A stretch of 64,000 nucleotides of DNA from an uncultured Rickettsiales bacterium (lineage in GTDB: Bacteria > Pseudomonadota > Alphaproteobacteria > Rs-D84), in NCBI GenBank assembly GCA_900546225.1, contig URBZ01000002.1, positions 62,001-126,000 on the forward strand. The letters run 5' to 3'. The notes under the pieces are model-generated. The model had not been told where the DNA came from. It did not search any database and saw nothing but the letters and a program-made list of their open reading frames with translations. Of the stretch, positions 41,340 through 49,500 are shown piece by piece. How positions within the stretch are numbered: the stretch's first letter is position 1; each line of letters starts with the position of its first letter. The position numbers were made by a program, and so were the translations under genes.

Positions 41340-41556
41340 ACCCGGAATGTTGGTTCGGGGCTGTGGTAAGCCCAATATATTCGGTGCAAGTGCATCGTAA
41401 TCTGATGTTTCCGGTGCATTTTGCATCGTAATCATCCCCTTGCCATTTGGTTGGGGGGCTGTTCGCTATAAGGATTTATCCAAAGGCAACAGAATCACTG
41501 ATATATTGATTTACCAACTCCCCAACCGCCATTTCCGTGGGCGGTTTCTTTGTTTT
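41340..41556 (+). ncRNA. Structured leader RNA, copy 2, upstream of the GT6 gene
   Basis: GGGCT (41358-41362) pairs with AGCCC (41369-41373). GGTTGGGG (41449-41456) is complementary to CCCCAACC (41520-41527), and a competing upstream CCCC-ttg-CC arm precedes it. The downstream arm shares AACC with terminator AACCGCC/GGCGGTT (41524-41546), followed by TCTTTGTTTTG. The plan and the ATATATTGATTTACCAAC stretch match copies 1 and 3. GCATCGTAATC occurs twice inside. The GT6 start lies about 36 nt after the hairpin. Confidence 0.55.
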
Positions 41557-41581
41557 GTTTATATGCCAAGGGGGAATTGAC

Positions 41582-42448
41582 ATGACACAGGTTGCAATTT
41601 TGTATATTGCGCTCGGTCGCTATACGGTGTTTTGGGACGATTTTTACAAATCGTGTGAAAGATATTTGACACCGTGTGACAAACATTACTTTATCTGGAC
41701 GGACAGTCCGACGTCCGCGATGCGTGGTAAAAACATCACGATTATCCCGACACAAAAACGTGGGTGGCCGTATGACAGCCTGATGCGTTTTGAGATGTTT
41801 CTGGGGGTGGCAGATAAACTGAAACAGTTTGATTATGTTTTCTTTTTTAATGCGAATTTCCAATTTTATAACCCGGTGGATTTGGCAGAAATCACCCCGC
41901 GCGAATGGCATAATGGACTGGTTGCCGGGTTGCATCCGGGGCCGTCCGGCGATATCCATCAGGTCCCAGATAATTACCCGTATGAACGGCGTCCTGAATC
42001 CACCGCGTGCGTGCCGTATTGGCGCGGCCGCCACTATGTGTGCGGTGCATTTAATGGGGGAACGGCGGCCGCGTTTCTGAAAATGTGCCGCGTGCTGGCG
42101 AAAAACGTCCAAACCGATTTGCAACATAATATTGTGGCATGTGTTGATGATGAATCACACCTGAACGCATATTTGGTTGAACATCCGGATTTCTTGCTGT
42201 GCGGCCGCGCATATGGTTTCCCCGAAGGAGCAATAAAACATATCCCGCGGCGCCAACGCGTAATGATAAAAATAATCAGTCGGGCCAAGGACAGCACAAA
42301 ATACGGCGGAACACAGTGGTTGCGCGGAAATACGGATAAAAAGATGTCAACCAGTATATTCGCAGCGATTATTCGTAAATTGTTGCGCGTGGTTGCATGC
42401 ATGGTGCCGTCACAAAAATTGCGTCGTAAAATTCGCGGTCTGTATTAA
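41582..42448 (+). CDS. Glycosyltransferase family 6 (ABO blood-group-type GalNAc/Gal transferase)
   Basis: 288 residues from ATG 41582 (AAGGGGGA upstream). Family 6 landmarks are all visible: VAILYIALGRYTVFWDDFYK at the N-terminus, RGWPYDSLMRFEMF, then YVFFFNANFQFYNP where the usual DxD is replaced by N-A-N. YERRPESTACVPYWRGRHYV, GAFNGGTAAAFLKMC and DDESHLNAYLVEHP follow. Bacterial GT6 enzymes with NxN work without metal and make histo-blood-group-like ends on surface glycans. No signal or membrane anchor. A basic C-terminal tail may bind membrane. Likely adds alpha-1,3-Gal or GalNAc to LPS or capsule. Confidence 0.88.
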   Translation: MTQVAILYIALGRYTVFWDDFYKSCERYLTPCDKHYFIWTDSPTSAMRGKNITIIPTQKRGWPYDSLMRFEMFLGVADKLKQFDYVFFFNANFQFYNPVDLAEITPREWHNGLVAGLHPGPSGDIHQVPDNYPYERRPESTACVPYWRGRHYVCGAFNGGTAAAFLKMCRVLAKNVQTDLQHNIVACVDDESHLNAYLVEHPDFLLCGRAYGFPEGAIKHIPRRQRVMIKIISRAKDSTKYGGTQWLRGNTDKKMSTSIFAAIIRKLLRVVACMVPSQKLRRKIRGLY

Positions 42449-42457
42449 AGAAAACAC

Positions 42458-42486
42458 TTGCCAACCGGGTCACATTAAACTATACT
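42458..42486 (+). promoter_or_regulatory. Promoter of tRNA-Ser
   Basis: TTGCCA (42458-42463, context ACACTTGC), 17 bp, TATACT (42481-42486). The start of tRNA-Ser is about 80 bp further. Confidence 0.5.
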
Positions 42487-42568
42487 GCCACCACACAGCA
42501 TTAAAACATGCGACGTGGTGCGAACAAAACCGCAGGTTTGAAAGACCGGCGGAAAAAGAAACAGTTTC

Positions 42569-42658
42569 GGATGGGTGGCAGAGCGGTCGAATGCGACGGT
42601 CTTGAAAACCGCTGAAGGGGCAACTCTTCCGGGGGTTCGAATCCCTCCCCATCCGCCA
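42569..42658 (+). tRNA. tRNA-Ser (TGA)
   Basis: 90 nt with class II variable arm and encoded CCA. Acceptor GGATGGG/CCCATCC, anticodon loop CTTGAAA (TGA), T-arm GGGGGTTCGAATCCCTC. It marks the left border of the AT-rich accessory island. Confidence 0.96.
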
Positions 42659-42668
42659 GGAAAATTAG

Positions 42669-42702
42669 ACATCCCGTGGTAATCCCACGGGATGTTCTTT
42701 TT
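42669..42702 (+). terminator. Terminator after tRNA-Ser
   Basis: ACATCCCGTGG-taatc-CCACGGGATGT, perfect 11-bp stem, then TCTTTTT. Confidence 0.9.
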
Positions 42703-42886
42703 CGCCCCATTTCCGGCGGTTTTTCTGCACGATGTTACCGGTGTATATTATCCCTTGCACTCAATCCGCCCAAAATCCAGCAACTTATATACCTTGCCCA
42801 AAATCTCGACGCCAGTTTCTTGTTGTTTTTTGTGGATTTTATAATAATTTGTTTTAACATAAAACGAATAAAACGACAGAAATCAA

Positions 42887-43861
42887 ATGACACAAGATAA
42901 TAAAGTAATAAAATTAGAAACTTTTTCCACTCATTTCTTTACAAATGGGGCAGACAAGCATTTTATAATAGCGGAAGATTATAAAATATTTATAGAAAGC
43001 ATAGAACAGATACTAGCGAACATAAATACGGAATTACTGAAAGGACAAGCAAAGTACGAATTATGCATTGTTGCAAATAAAGAAGGTGGTTTTTGGAGTA
43101 CTGTTGGTGTGCTTGGGACTTTAATAAGTATACCTGCTGCATTGGATTCAGAACTTATACATGGTTTCTATACAGGATTAACTGGACACGATTATGATTT
43201 AAGAAGTGTCGGTGAAAATGTTGGAAGTTTTTTACGAGATGCAACTGTCGGTATTTTTTCTAAAAATGCGACAGAACTGTCGAAAATTATACCCAAAGAA
43301 TTGAATCTAGACAAAGCGATTTATGCTAAAAATGGGTTCTATCGTATGTGCGCTACAAATCAAGACATTAGGGGGGTGTCTTTTTCTGATAGCAATGAGC
43401 CAGAAATTCAAAAGAAAGATTTTGTAAATTATATTGTGTCCGATACCGACAAAAATTTGCCAGCAGAACAGTTTATAGATATTGTTACAATTGTTAAATC
43501 GGTAAATGTAAAAAGTGATGCTAAATGGTCGGTAAAAATTGGCGAAAGTGCCAAACCTAAATCTGTAGAAATGTTAGACGACGAATTTAAAAAAGAATTC
43601 CTATCTGGCCGATATGCAATAAAACAGACCGAACAAGATGACACGATGACGGTTTTATTAGAAAAAAAGAAAAAATATGTCAACGGACATGAACAAGACG
43701 CAGGTTTATCCATAGTAAAAGTATATAAATTTAATGATACACAAATATTACCAATTCCATCAGATATCGCTCATAAAACACGCCGTCCAAAAATAGATTT
43801 GTTTAATTTTCAAGATAATATTACAACTGATTCTTCCATGCAATCTGAAACAAATCGTTAA
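42887..43861 (+). CDS. Hypothetical protein, first gene of the accessory island
   Basis: 324 residues. The N-terminal 100 residues look like an alpha/beta domain (ITNIN TELL, KYELCIVANKEGGFWSTVGV) followed by a hydrophobic LGTLISIPAALDSELIHGFY. The C-terminal part is charged (TMTVLLEKKKKYVNGHEQD, IAHKTRRPKIDLFNF). No recognised family. AT-rich codon use unlike the 1-42 kb genes. Its 3' end overlaps the end of the recombinase remnant on the other strand by 41 bp, suggesting it was inserted with or next to that element. Confidence 0.6.
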   Translation: MTQDNKVIKLETFSTHFFTNGADKHFIIAEDYKIFIESIEQILANINTELLKGQAKYELCIVANKEGGFWSTVGVLGTLISIPAALDSELIHGFYTGLTGHDYDLRSVGENVGSFLRDATVGIFSKNATELSKIIPKELNLDKAIYAKNGFYRMCATNQDIRGVSFSDSNEPEIQKKDFVNYIVSDTDKNLPAEQFIDIVTIVKSVNVKSDAKWSVKIGESAKPKSVEMLDDEFKKEFLSGRYAIKQTEQDDTMTVLLEKKKKYVNGHEQDAGLSIVKVYKFNDTQILPIPSDIAHKTRRPKIDLFNFQDNITTDSSMQSETNR

Positions 43862-44120
43862 CGTTGATTTTGAATTTCCCTGACAAGATTTCGTTAATCT
43901 TGTCCGGATTCATATATGCCAGGTCGAGGTGGCGATAAAACTGACGTGGGGATGTGTGTTCGGATGCGATGATTTTGTCTGCATCGCCACATTCTTCATA
44001 TGTTTCCCGATACTTCCATGCGATGGCAAAGGCTTTGACGATCAGGAGATTATTATCGGTGACGGTCAAGACTCTGTTCTTGGATTTATTAAACACTGTG
44101 TTCACATACTGACGTAGCAC
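43821..44120 (-). pseudogene. C-terminal remnant of a large serine recombinase/resolvase
   Basis: The frame reads NRVLTVTDNNLLIVKAFAIA, then ASEHTSPRQFYRHLDLAYMN and KINEILSGKFKINVNDLFQI ending AWKNQL. This corresponds to the C-terminal tail of site-specific serine recombinases (typical ending I.EAIL.G.QP..LT...L....LDW..Q). The catalytic N-terminal domain is missing; only a GTG start can be proposed at 44120. It is taken as a decayed recombinase left from integration of the island. Confidence 0.6.
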
Positions 44121-44130
44121 AATCGGTATG

Positions 44131-44270
44131 GTTAAAACTATTCTGTTGCCGCCACAGCTGTAGAATTGGCCGGTAAATCACCAGAAATGACCAAGAAATT
44201 ATTGGCAGCATCGGTGGGAAATAATGTACTGATTGCAACCGGTTACACCATATACCATTACTTTGCTTAG
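44131..44270 (+). pseudogene. C-terminal remnant of an unknown protein
   Basis: An open frame without a start, reading SVAATAVELAGKSPEMTKKL then LAASVGNNVLIATGYTIYHYFA and a stop at about 44268-44270. The composition is like a genuine amphipathic/membrane protein tail. The 5' part is missing, next to the recombinase remnant. Confidence 0.35.
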
Positions 44271-44389
44271 CATTTAAAAGTTTATTATAATCTTATAATC
44301 ATCAATAAGTTATGCCAGAAGCCGCGATATAATTTTGTTGCAATTGTTCGTTTTTGTACTAGTATCAAGTGGGTGGGGAGAGGACAACT

Positions 44390-45562
44390 ATGAAAGGTGC
44401 CACAATGCTTTTACGCAATAATTTATTTCGTTTTGAGAAGCCGGACAATTTCCAAAATCTTTCAACTTCCAGATTAATGAATGGTTTGGTTTATGATTTT
44501 AACGATCCTTATATTCCATTTTTTACACCAATTGGTACACGACTGTTCAACAACATAGAAAATATATTTAAACAAAATGCTATGCGTATTGATTGTAATG
44601 AGGTTATTATTCCACAATTAATGACCACAGAGTTATTGACCCAAGGTCAAGAAATTGGTGAATTGTTTGGGCGTAAAGTAATGCATCTATCAGGTACGAT
44701 GGCAGAGTTCCATCTTCTTACATCTCCGGAGATGATGTTTATAAATATGTTGAAAAAAAATAACATAGAGAGTAATGCGCTGCCAATACATTACTATTTT
44801 GTATCTAATTTTTTCAGAGATATGCATGATCCAAAAAACATACTTCGAACTAAGCAATTGCGTGTTATTGCAGGTATTTCTTTTGACAAAACACAGAATG
44901 ATAGATTGAAGACAGAAAATAAACTGTTACAAACTTTGCACAACACGTTTGTTGATTGTAAAGTCCCATTCTTAGCAGAGTATGGCTCTAGTGGATTTAC
45001 GTGCGAATATTTTTACATGAATTCCAAAGAAACAGAAAACTATATAATTCCAAGCATAAATCCGCACAAGAAAACAAAAGCTCTCAGCTTCGCAATGATT
45101 TATGATTATGGTCAAGAATGTCCATTTGATGTTTTACACAAAAATTCAGTAACAGGGCTAAAAGACAAAACCTTTATGACATCATACGCAATAAGCGCCC
45201 AGCGATTACTTTATGTAATAATGGATTCGTGCAGAGATAGCAAAGGCTTTTCAATGCCATCTAATATCCGTCCATACGATGTCGCGCTCATAACAAATGA
45301 ACAGCAATCGGATATAGCGCAGAAAATGGCGCGAGATTTGTCATGCAGTGGTATCTCTTCCTATATAGACAATATGTTTACTAAGGCGCACGTTAAGCGT
45401 CTGGATGTTGCCGATTACATAGGAGTCGGATTAAAAATTGTTAATAAGAATGATAAGTTTACTGTCTTTAACCGCGATGGAGAGATGCTGATAACAGGCT
45501 TCGCACCAGACCTGATTATTTCAGCGGTTAAGGATTCGATTATAGCACAAAAACAAAAATAG
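44390..45562 (+). CDS. Class II aminoacyl-tRNA synthetase-like protein (ProRS/ThrRS-type paralogue)
   Basis: 390 residues from ATG 44390, preceded by GGGGAGAGG. Motif 1 region is NIENIFKQNAMRIDCNEVII PQL. Motif 2 is YYFVSNFFRDMHDPKN then RTKQLRVIAGISFDKTQ, close to ProRS (FRDE...LR..EF...D.YSF). Motif 3, normally GxGxxR, reads SYAISAQRLLYVI: the arginine stays but both glycines are gone. A HGTP anticodon-binding-like domain follows (IRPYDVALITNEQQSDIAQK). It is about 40 residues shorter than the shortest ProRS. Probably not a housekeeping enzyme; it may activate an amino acid for a metabolite or act as a resistant decoy. It converges with the S66 peptidase operon. Confidence 0.75.
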   Translation: MKGATMLLRNNLFRFEKPDNFQNLSTSRLMNGLVYDFNDPYIPFFTPIGTRLFNNIENIFKQNAMRIDCNEVIIPQLMTTELLTQGQEIGELFGRKVMHLSGTMAEFHLLTSPEMMFINMLKKNNIESNALPIHYYFVSNFFRDMHDPKNILRTKQLRVIAGISFDKTQNDRLKTENKLLQTLHNTFVDCKVPFLAEYGSSGFTCEYFYMNSKETENYIIPSINPHKKTKALSFAMIYDYGQECPFDVLHKNSVTGLKDKTFMTSYAISAQRLLYVIMDSCRDSKGFSMPSNIRPYDVALITNEQQSDIAQKMARDLSCSGISSYIDNMFTKAHVKRLDVADYIGVGLKIVNKNDKFTVFNRDGEMLITGFAPDLIISAVKDSIIAQKQK

Positions 45563-45636
45563 TTAAACTGCTTTGCGAGAAGAAAGATACTGTAATTTTC
45601 AGAAACAGTATAGTGGCTTTTTGAAAAACCAGAAAA

Positions 45637-45676
45637 TGCTTGGTAATAATTACATTACTACCAAGCAAAATTTTTA
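45637..45676. terminator. Bidirectional terminator between ProRS-like gene and S66 peptidase operon
   Basis: TGCTTGGTA (45637-45645) pairs with TACCAAGCA (45659-45667), AT-rich loop, T-rich tails on both strands. A smaller TACTGT/ACAGTA hairpin lies just before. Confidence 0.7.
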
Positions 45677-45681
45677 CCCGC

Positions 45682-46722
45682 TTAGATAACAGCATTTTCT
45701 AAGATAGAAAACTTTTTATTTATCATATCCATCTCTGCCAATGCGCCATATGGCAGGTAAAACATAGGGTCTGTGTGTCCGAAATCCATTTGGGTTATAA
45801 TAGGCATATCACTACGACCACATTCGCGTGTGATTGTCAGTAATGCATTTTCGTAAATTGATAAATTGTCTCTGCTGCCTTTTGCCCGTCCCATAATAAT
45901 CCCCGATATTCTGTTAAGGATTCCTTGGGCTGCTAAACTGCGCAACCAATACAAAAGCATATCTTCTGGTGGCAAGCTTTCGGACGTTTCAAGAAATAAA
46001 ATTGCTTTATCAAATTCATCCGTTTTAGGAAATAGCTCTGTCCCTGTCAGCATCAATAATACCTCAAAACAACCACCAATCAATCTGCCACGCACTACAG
46101 AATTACCTTGCAAATAATTTGGCCCAGTATATGGATACAGTTTCCGTTTGATTTTTAAATTTTCAGGATATGTCCAATCTAAAAATTCGTCTGTCCAACC
46201 ATCGGTTGCGGGTAAAATTTCCCCGATGACATCAGTAGCAAATAATGTTTTCTTTGTTTGCTCTATTGTATATGGAAACAAGCTGACATTTTCGCCGAAC
46301 CCAGCCATTACGGTAGGTCCATAGATAGAGCTTAATCCCGCTTTATAGCACATAAAGTGAATTGCGGTTGGATCAGAATACCCCAAAAAAATCTTTGGAT
46401 TATTTTTGATGATATTCAAATCCAGATATGGGAATAATCTGATACAATCATCACCACCAATGATAGAAATAATCGCTTTTACTTCTGGATTTTCAAACGC
46501 CCACATCAGGTCTTTTGCACGTTCTTCGGGATGTTCATATAAATAATCAATTGATTGCAAAGCGTTCGGAGTTTCTATCACTTTTAGCCCAAAGTTATTT
46601 TCTATTTGACTTTTCCCCCATTGATATTGATGCGGGAAACGACTTGCTGAACCATAAGAGCAACTAATTGCTGCAACTGTATCGCCAACTTGCAGGGCTT
46701 TGGGTTTTATTAATGTTTTCAT
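45682..46722 (-). CDS. S66-family peptidase (LD-carboxypeptidase / MccF-like)
   Basis: 346 residues. Nucleophile serine in PKIFLGYSDPTAIHFMCYKA, catalytic glutamate in KAILFLETSESLPPEDMLLY, histidine in QMDFGHTDPMFYLPYG. The N-terminus has AAISCSYGSASRFPHQYQWG, and an inserted loop DEFLDWTYPENLKIKRKLYP resembles the tryptophan loop of MccF. S66 enzymes either trim murein tetrapeptides (LdcA) or hydrolyse toxic aminoacyl-nucleotides of the microcin C type (MccF immunity). It is the last gene of a four-gene operon with a synthetase-like enzyme, which makes the MccF-like role attractive, though unproven. Confidence 0.8.
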   Translation of the reverse strand: MKTLIKPKALQVGDTVAAISCSYGSASRFPHQYQWGKSQIENNFGLKVIETPNALQSIDYLYEHPEERAKDLMWAFENPEVKAIISIIGGDDCIRLFPYLDLNIIKNNPKIFLGYSDPTAIHFMCYKAGLSSIYGPTVMAGFGENVSLFPYTIEQTKKTLFATDVIGEILPATDGWTDEFLDWTYPENLKIKRKLYPYTGPNYLQGNSVVRGRLIGGCFEVLLMLTGTELFPKTDEFDKAILFLETSESLPPEDMLLYWLRSLAAQGILNRISGIIMGRAKGSRDNLSIYENALLTITRECGRSDMPIITQMDFGHTDPMFYLPYGALAEMDMINKKFSILENAVI

Positions 46723-46755
46723 GCTGTTTTCTCCCTTGGTTTTATATTCGGAGCA

Positions 46756-47646
46756 TCATACGTTTTTGTTAATTTCAATCAAATAGCAGCCCGTTCCAAT
46801 TGATATCGTGTTGTCGCGTTTATTTGTATATTGTACAAATTCTGTTTTCAGTTCCTTTATCACCTGGGTTAATATTGTGTTTGATCCTCCATTAAACACA
46901 CCTTCTAGATGAAAATTTACAAATGTTTCTAGAGCGTTCTCTTCATTGTTATATTTTATTTTCTCACCGTTTTGATGCCGTATTTGATATGAAACAAGAT
47001 TATTGTTTTTTAAGTATTCTAAAGCATCATGAATACATTCTAGTGATAGACTAATTTTGCCATATCTGTCATAGACGGGGGACGTCTTGGCCCATTGTTT
47101 CATTAAAATAGTTTGTTCTTCTGATTGCGAATCAAAGTGTATGATAAACATACGACCTTTGTCAGACAGGTTTTCGGTTATAAATTTTACCAAAATATTT
47201 ATGATGTACTGTTTGCCTTGATTTAAATTGGTAAATTTTTCCAGTTGCTGATGAACAGAATGTGAAAAGCTCCATAAACTAAATGCCAAGTCAAACTTTT
47301 GCGATGTTTGTTTCATAAAATCTATTGTGTCTGAACATATCGCATCATCCACAACAAATTTCTGACTTGTATAGTTTAACATTTGTGGGCTCAAATCAAG
47401 AATACTTAATTTAGTATTAGGATACTCGTCTAAAAACACTTTACTGCCACGCCCAGTTCCGCACCCAAATTCAATTGCATTTTTAGGTGTGTCAGACAGG
47501 TTGTGTAGATAATCTCGGAACAAAACTAAATCATCTTTGCCGTTAAACACGTACGGTTTTAACAGTTTGTGATAATAATCTGGTGACAGATAGTCACTAT
47601 GATTCCATATTTTTAACCAGGTGTACTGTGCTGCGTCCAAGACCAT
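46756..47646 (-). CDS. Class I SAM-dependent methyltransferase
   Basis: 296 residues. SAM motif I is NAIEFGCGTGRGSKVFLDEY, followed by TKLSILDLSPQMLNYTSQKF and post-motif FDLAFSLWSFSHSVHQQLEK. A C-terminal substrate domain is present with NNEENALETFVNFHLEGVF. Such stand-alone enzymes modify small molecules or peptides. Its start is 1 bp after the stop of the second methyltransferase, and 33 bp separate it from the S66 gene, so the operon is tight. Substrate unknown. Confidence 0.8.
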   Translation of the reverse strand: MVLDAAQYTWLKIWNHSDYLSPDYYHKLLKPYVFNGKDDLVLFRDYLHNLSDTPKNAIEFGCGTGRGSKVFLDEYPNTKLSILDLSPQMLNYTSQKFVVDDAICSDTIDFMKQTSQKFDLAFSLWSFSHSVHQQLEKFTNLNQGKQYIINILVKFITENLSDKGRMFIIHFDSQSEEQTILMKQWAKTSPVYDRYGKISLSLECIHDALEYLKNNNLVSYQIRHQNGEKIKYNNEENALETFVNFHLEGVFNGGSNTILTQVIKELKTEFVQYTNKRDNTISIGTGCYLIEINKNV

Positions 47647-47647
47647 A

Positions 47648-48478
47648 CTACACTTCCTTTGATGTAAATAATTCTGGGTCTATTTCGGGATTTTGCTTTT
47701 TTAATATGAATATAGTGAATCCCATATGTGATAAATTATCACGGAATAACAGCATATAATCTAGATATTGTTTTTTTAATACTTCAAACGCAGCAGGGGA
47801 CAGCGCTTTTAAATGTTCCCTTTGTAATATATCTGTACAGAATTTTTTAACTGTTTCATCCGAAATATAATCAAACTTAAAATCCTTTTGAACGAATATT
47901 TCAAACATGTCTTGGGTAAAGAATTTTTGCCAGTACGGCTTATCATGCGGTTGTATATTGACTTTAATTGCTGCCGAAACATCTGACACCAATTTTTCGG
48001 ACGGTGTTTTGACATAATACATCGGTATGGCAGCCAAAAAACCAGAATCCTTTAATACTCTCTTATATTCGGTTAAGGCCGCTTGGCGATTATCAACCAG
48101 GGATGTAACATTTCCACAGAAAACCACATCAAAACATTTGTCCGGTAACGACAAATTCGTTGCGTCGTCTTTTTTGAAAGATGTGATGTCTGCCACCCCC
48201 AATTGTTTTGCGCGCTCTGCTGCGGTATTTAAACTGTTTTCATTTATATCTATGCCCATAACATTACAGCCTGCCAGCTGGGCCATTTCCAGGGCGGTTA
48301 CTCCTGTACTTGTTCCAATGTCTAACATGCTTTTCCCAGGACGCAGCCCACACATTTGCATTATATAGGATACAGATTTGCTACCACCAGGGGTACGATT
48401 TGTCTCTTTTACTAGTCCAATAATCTCATTGTATGACATATTTTTTATGTCGCCAGGCGTTAGTTTATCTAATTGCAT
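47648..48478 (-). CDS. Class I SAM-dependent methyltransferase (UbiE/Methyltransf_11-like)
   Basis: 276 residues. Motif I KSMLDIGTSTGVTALEMAQL, then CNVMGIDINENSLNTAAERA, and CFDVVFCGNVTSLVDNRQAA with EYKRVLKDSGFLAAIPMYY. The N-terminus has NRTPGGSKSVSYIMQMCGLR. The layout is that of small-molecule methyltransferases. It lies between the synthetase-like gene (17 bp upstream) and the first methyltransferase. The two methyltransferases differ clearly in sequence, so they probably act on different sites. Confidence 0.82.
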   Translation of the reverse strand: MQLDKLTPGDIKNMSYNEIIGLVKETNRTPGGSKSVSYIMQMCGLRPGKSMLDIGTSTGVTALEMAQLAGCNVMGIDINENSLNTAAERAKQLGVADITSFKKDDATNLSLPDKCFDVVFCGNVTSLVDNRQAALTEYKRVLKDSGFLAAIPMYYVKTPSEKLVSDVSAAIKVNIQPHDKPYWQKFFTQDMFEIFVQKDFKFDYISDETVKKFCTDILQREHLKALSPAAFEVLKKQYLDYMLLFRDNLSHMGFTIFILKKQNPEIDPELFTSKEV

Positions 48479-48495
48479 CGCAGATCCTTTGTGTT

Positions 48496-49500
48496 TTATG
48501 GAAATATGATTTTGTCATGGTCGCGTAACAGTAATGTGCAGTCGCGAATATCATTATGTTGTAGCAGCCATAGTATAAATCGTTCTATTCCTAATCCGAA
48601 TCCGCTGGTCTGAACGGGGCGGATTTTGCGCATTTCCGAATACCATTTATATCCTGTAGCATCTATCTGATGATAGTCTAACGATTCTTGCAAATCCAGT
48701 TGTGTCAACACGCGTTGGCCAGAGCCTAATATTTCGCCAATTCCGGCCAGCAAATCTGCAGTCAGCGAAAATTTAGTTCCCTGTTCCTTTGCTTGGTAAA
48801 AGGGTACTGCACACCATGGCATATTGGTAAGCCATATAAAATCACCATAGCGTTTCAATAGTTCTTGTTCGCCAATTCCCGATATTGCAAAGATTCCTTT
48901 GTCCAATTCTGTTATTGCATCTTTAACATTTGACAACTCAAATACAGCATCTTCAAATCTTATAGAGAGGAACTTTTTATTCAACATCGCATCTAAATGA
49001 CTTGTTGAGCCAGCAATATCTGTAATCTCCTGTGTGCAATGTTTTTTTAATGCTGCTACCAGGTGCTTGATATATTCTTCTGCCAGTTGCTTTATATCAT
49101 CCAATGTTCCATAGATTTCAACCTCTGAATGTATAAATTCATTTAAATGACGGGCATCTATTTGTTCGCCACGAAATGATGGCATTATGTAATAAGCGCC
49201 TGTGCCAGATAGGCGTGTACCTATTTCCAGTGAAAATTGCATAGAATCCGCCAGAAAAACATCGTTTTTGCGTATATTGATTTTTACAGGCAAAGAATCA
49301 CTACCTAATCCCATTGGACTGCTGATTGATCCAGTCGTCACAGGAAACATCATAGGCGAAATATTTTTGCCTTTATAAAACTCATACGTTTCATTCAGTA
49401 TGACAGATAAAATTTTTGATAGATGCTTATACCAATCGGAAGTTAAAAGGCATTCCAAATGGCCGTTGGGATCTTTATAAGAAGCCGGAGAGCTTATCAT
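48496..49500 (-). CDS. AsnRS/AspRS-like catalytic core (asparagine synthetase A-like), no anticodon domain
   Basis: 334 residues. Class II motif 2 is YYIMPSFRGEQIDARHLNEF followed by IHSEVEIYG, the AspRS/AsnRS form (FRxE...RHLxEFxxxExE). Motif 3 is GFGLGIERFILWLLQ, intact (GxGxGxER). The N-terminal OB-fold that reads the anticodon is absent; the protein starts at the catalytic domain. Archaeal asparagine synthetase (AsnRS-derived) has the same build. It likely forms an aminoacyl-adenylate and passes it to a non-tRNA acceptor, or shields against an AspRS/AsnRS inhibitor. First gene of the operon with two methyltransferases and the S66 peptidase. Confidence 0.8.
   Translation of the reverse strand: MISSPASYKDPNGHLECLLTSDWYKHLSKILSVILNETYEFYKGKNISPMMFPVTTGSISSPMGLGSDSLPVKINIRKNDVFLADSMQFSLEIGTRLSGTGAYYIMPSFRGEQIDARHLNEFIHSEVEIYGTLDDIKQLAEEYIKHLVAALKKHCTQEITDIAGSTSHLDAMLNKKFLSIRFEDAVFELSNVKDAITELDKGIFAISGIGEQELLKRYGDFIWLTNMPWCAVPFYQAKEQGTKFSLTADLLAGIGEILGSGQRVLTQLDLQESLDYHQIDATGYKWYSEMRKIRPVQTSGFGLGIERFILWLLQHNDIRDCTLLLRDHDKIIFP

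Noticed and set aside
42700..42730. Degenerate terminator of a further leader copy (CCCCATTTCCGGCGGTTTTT)
   Set aside because: Only the last hairpin resembles the family and the upstream part is tRNA-Ser with its own terminator; too little to call.
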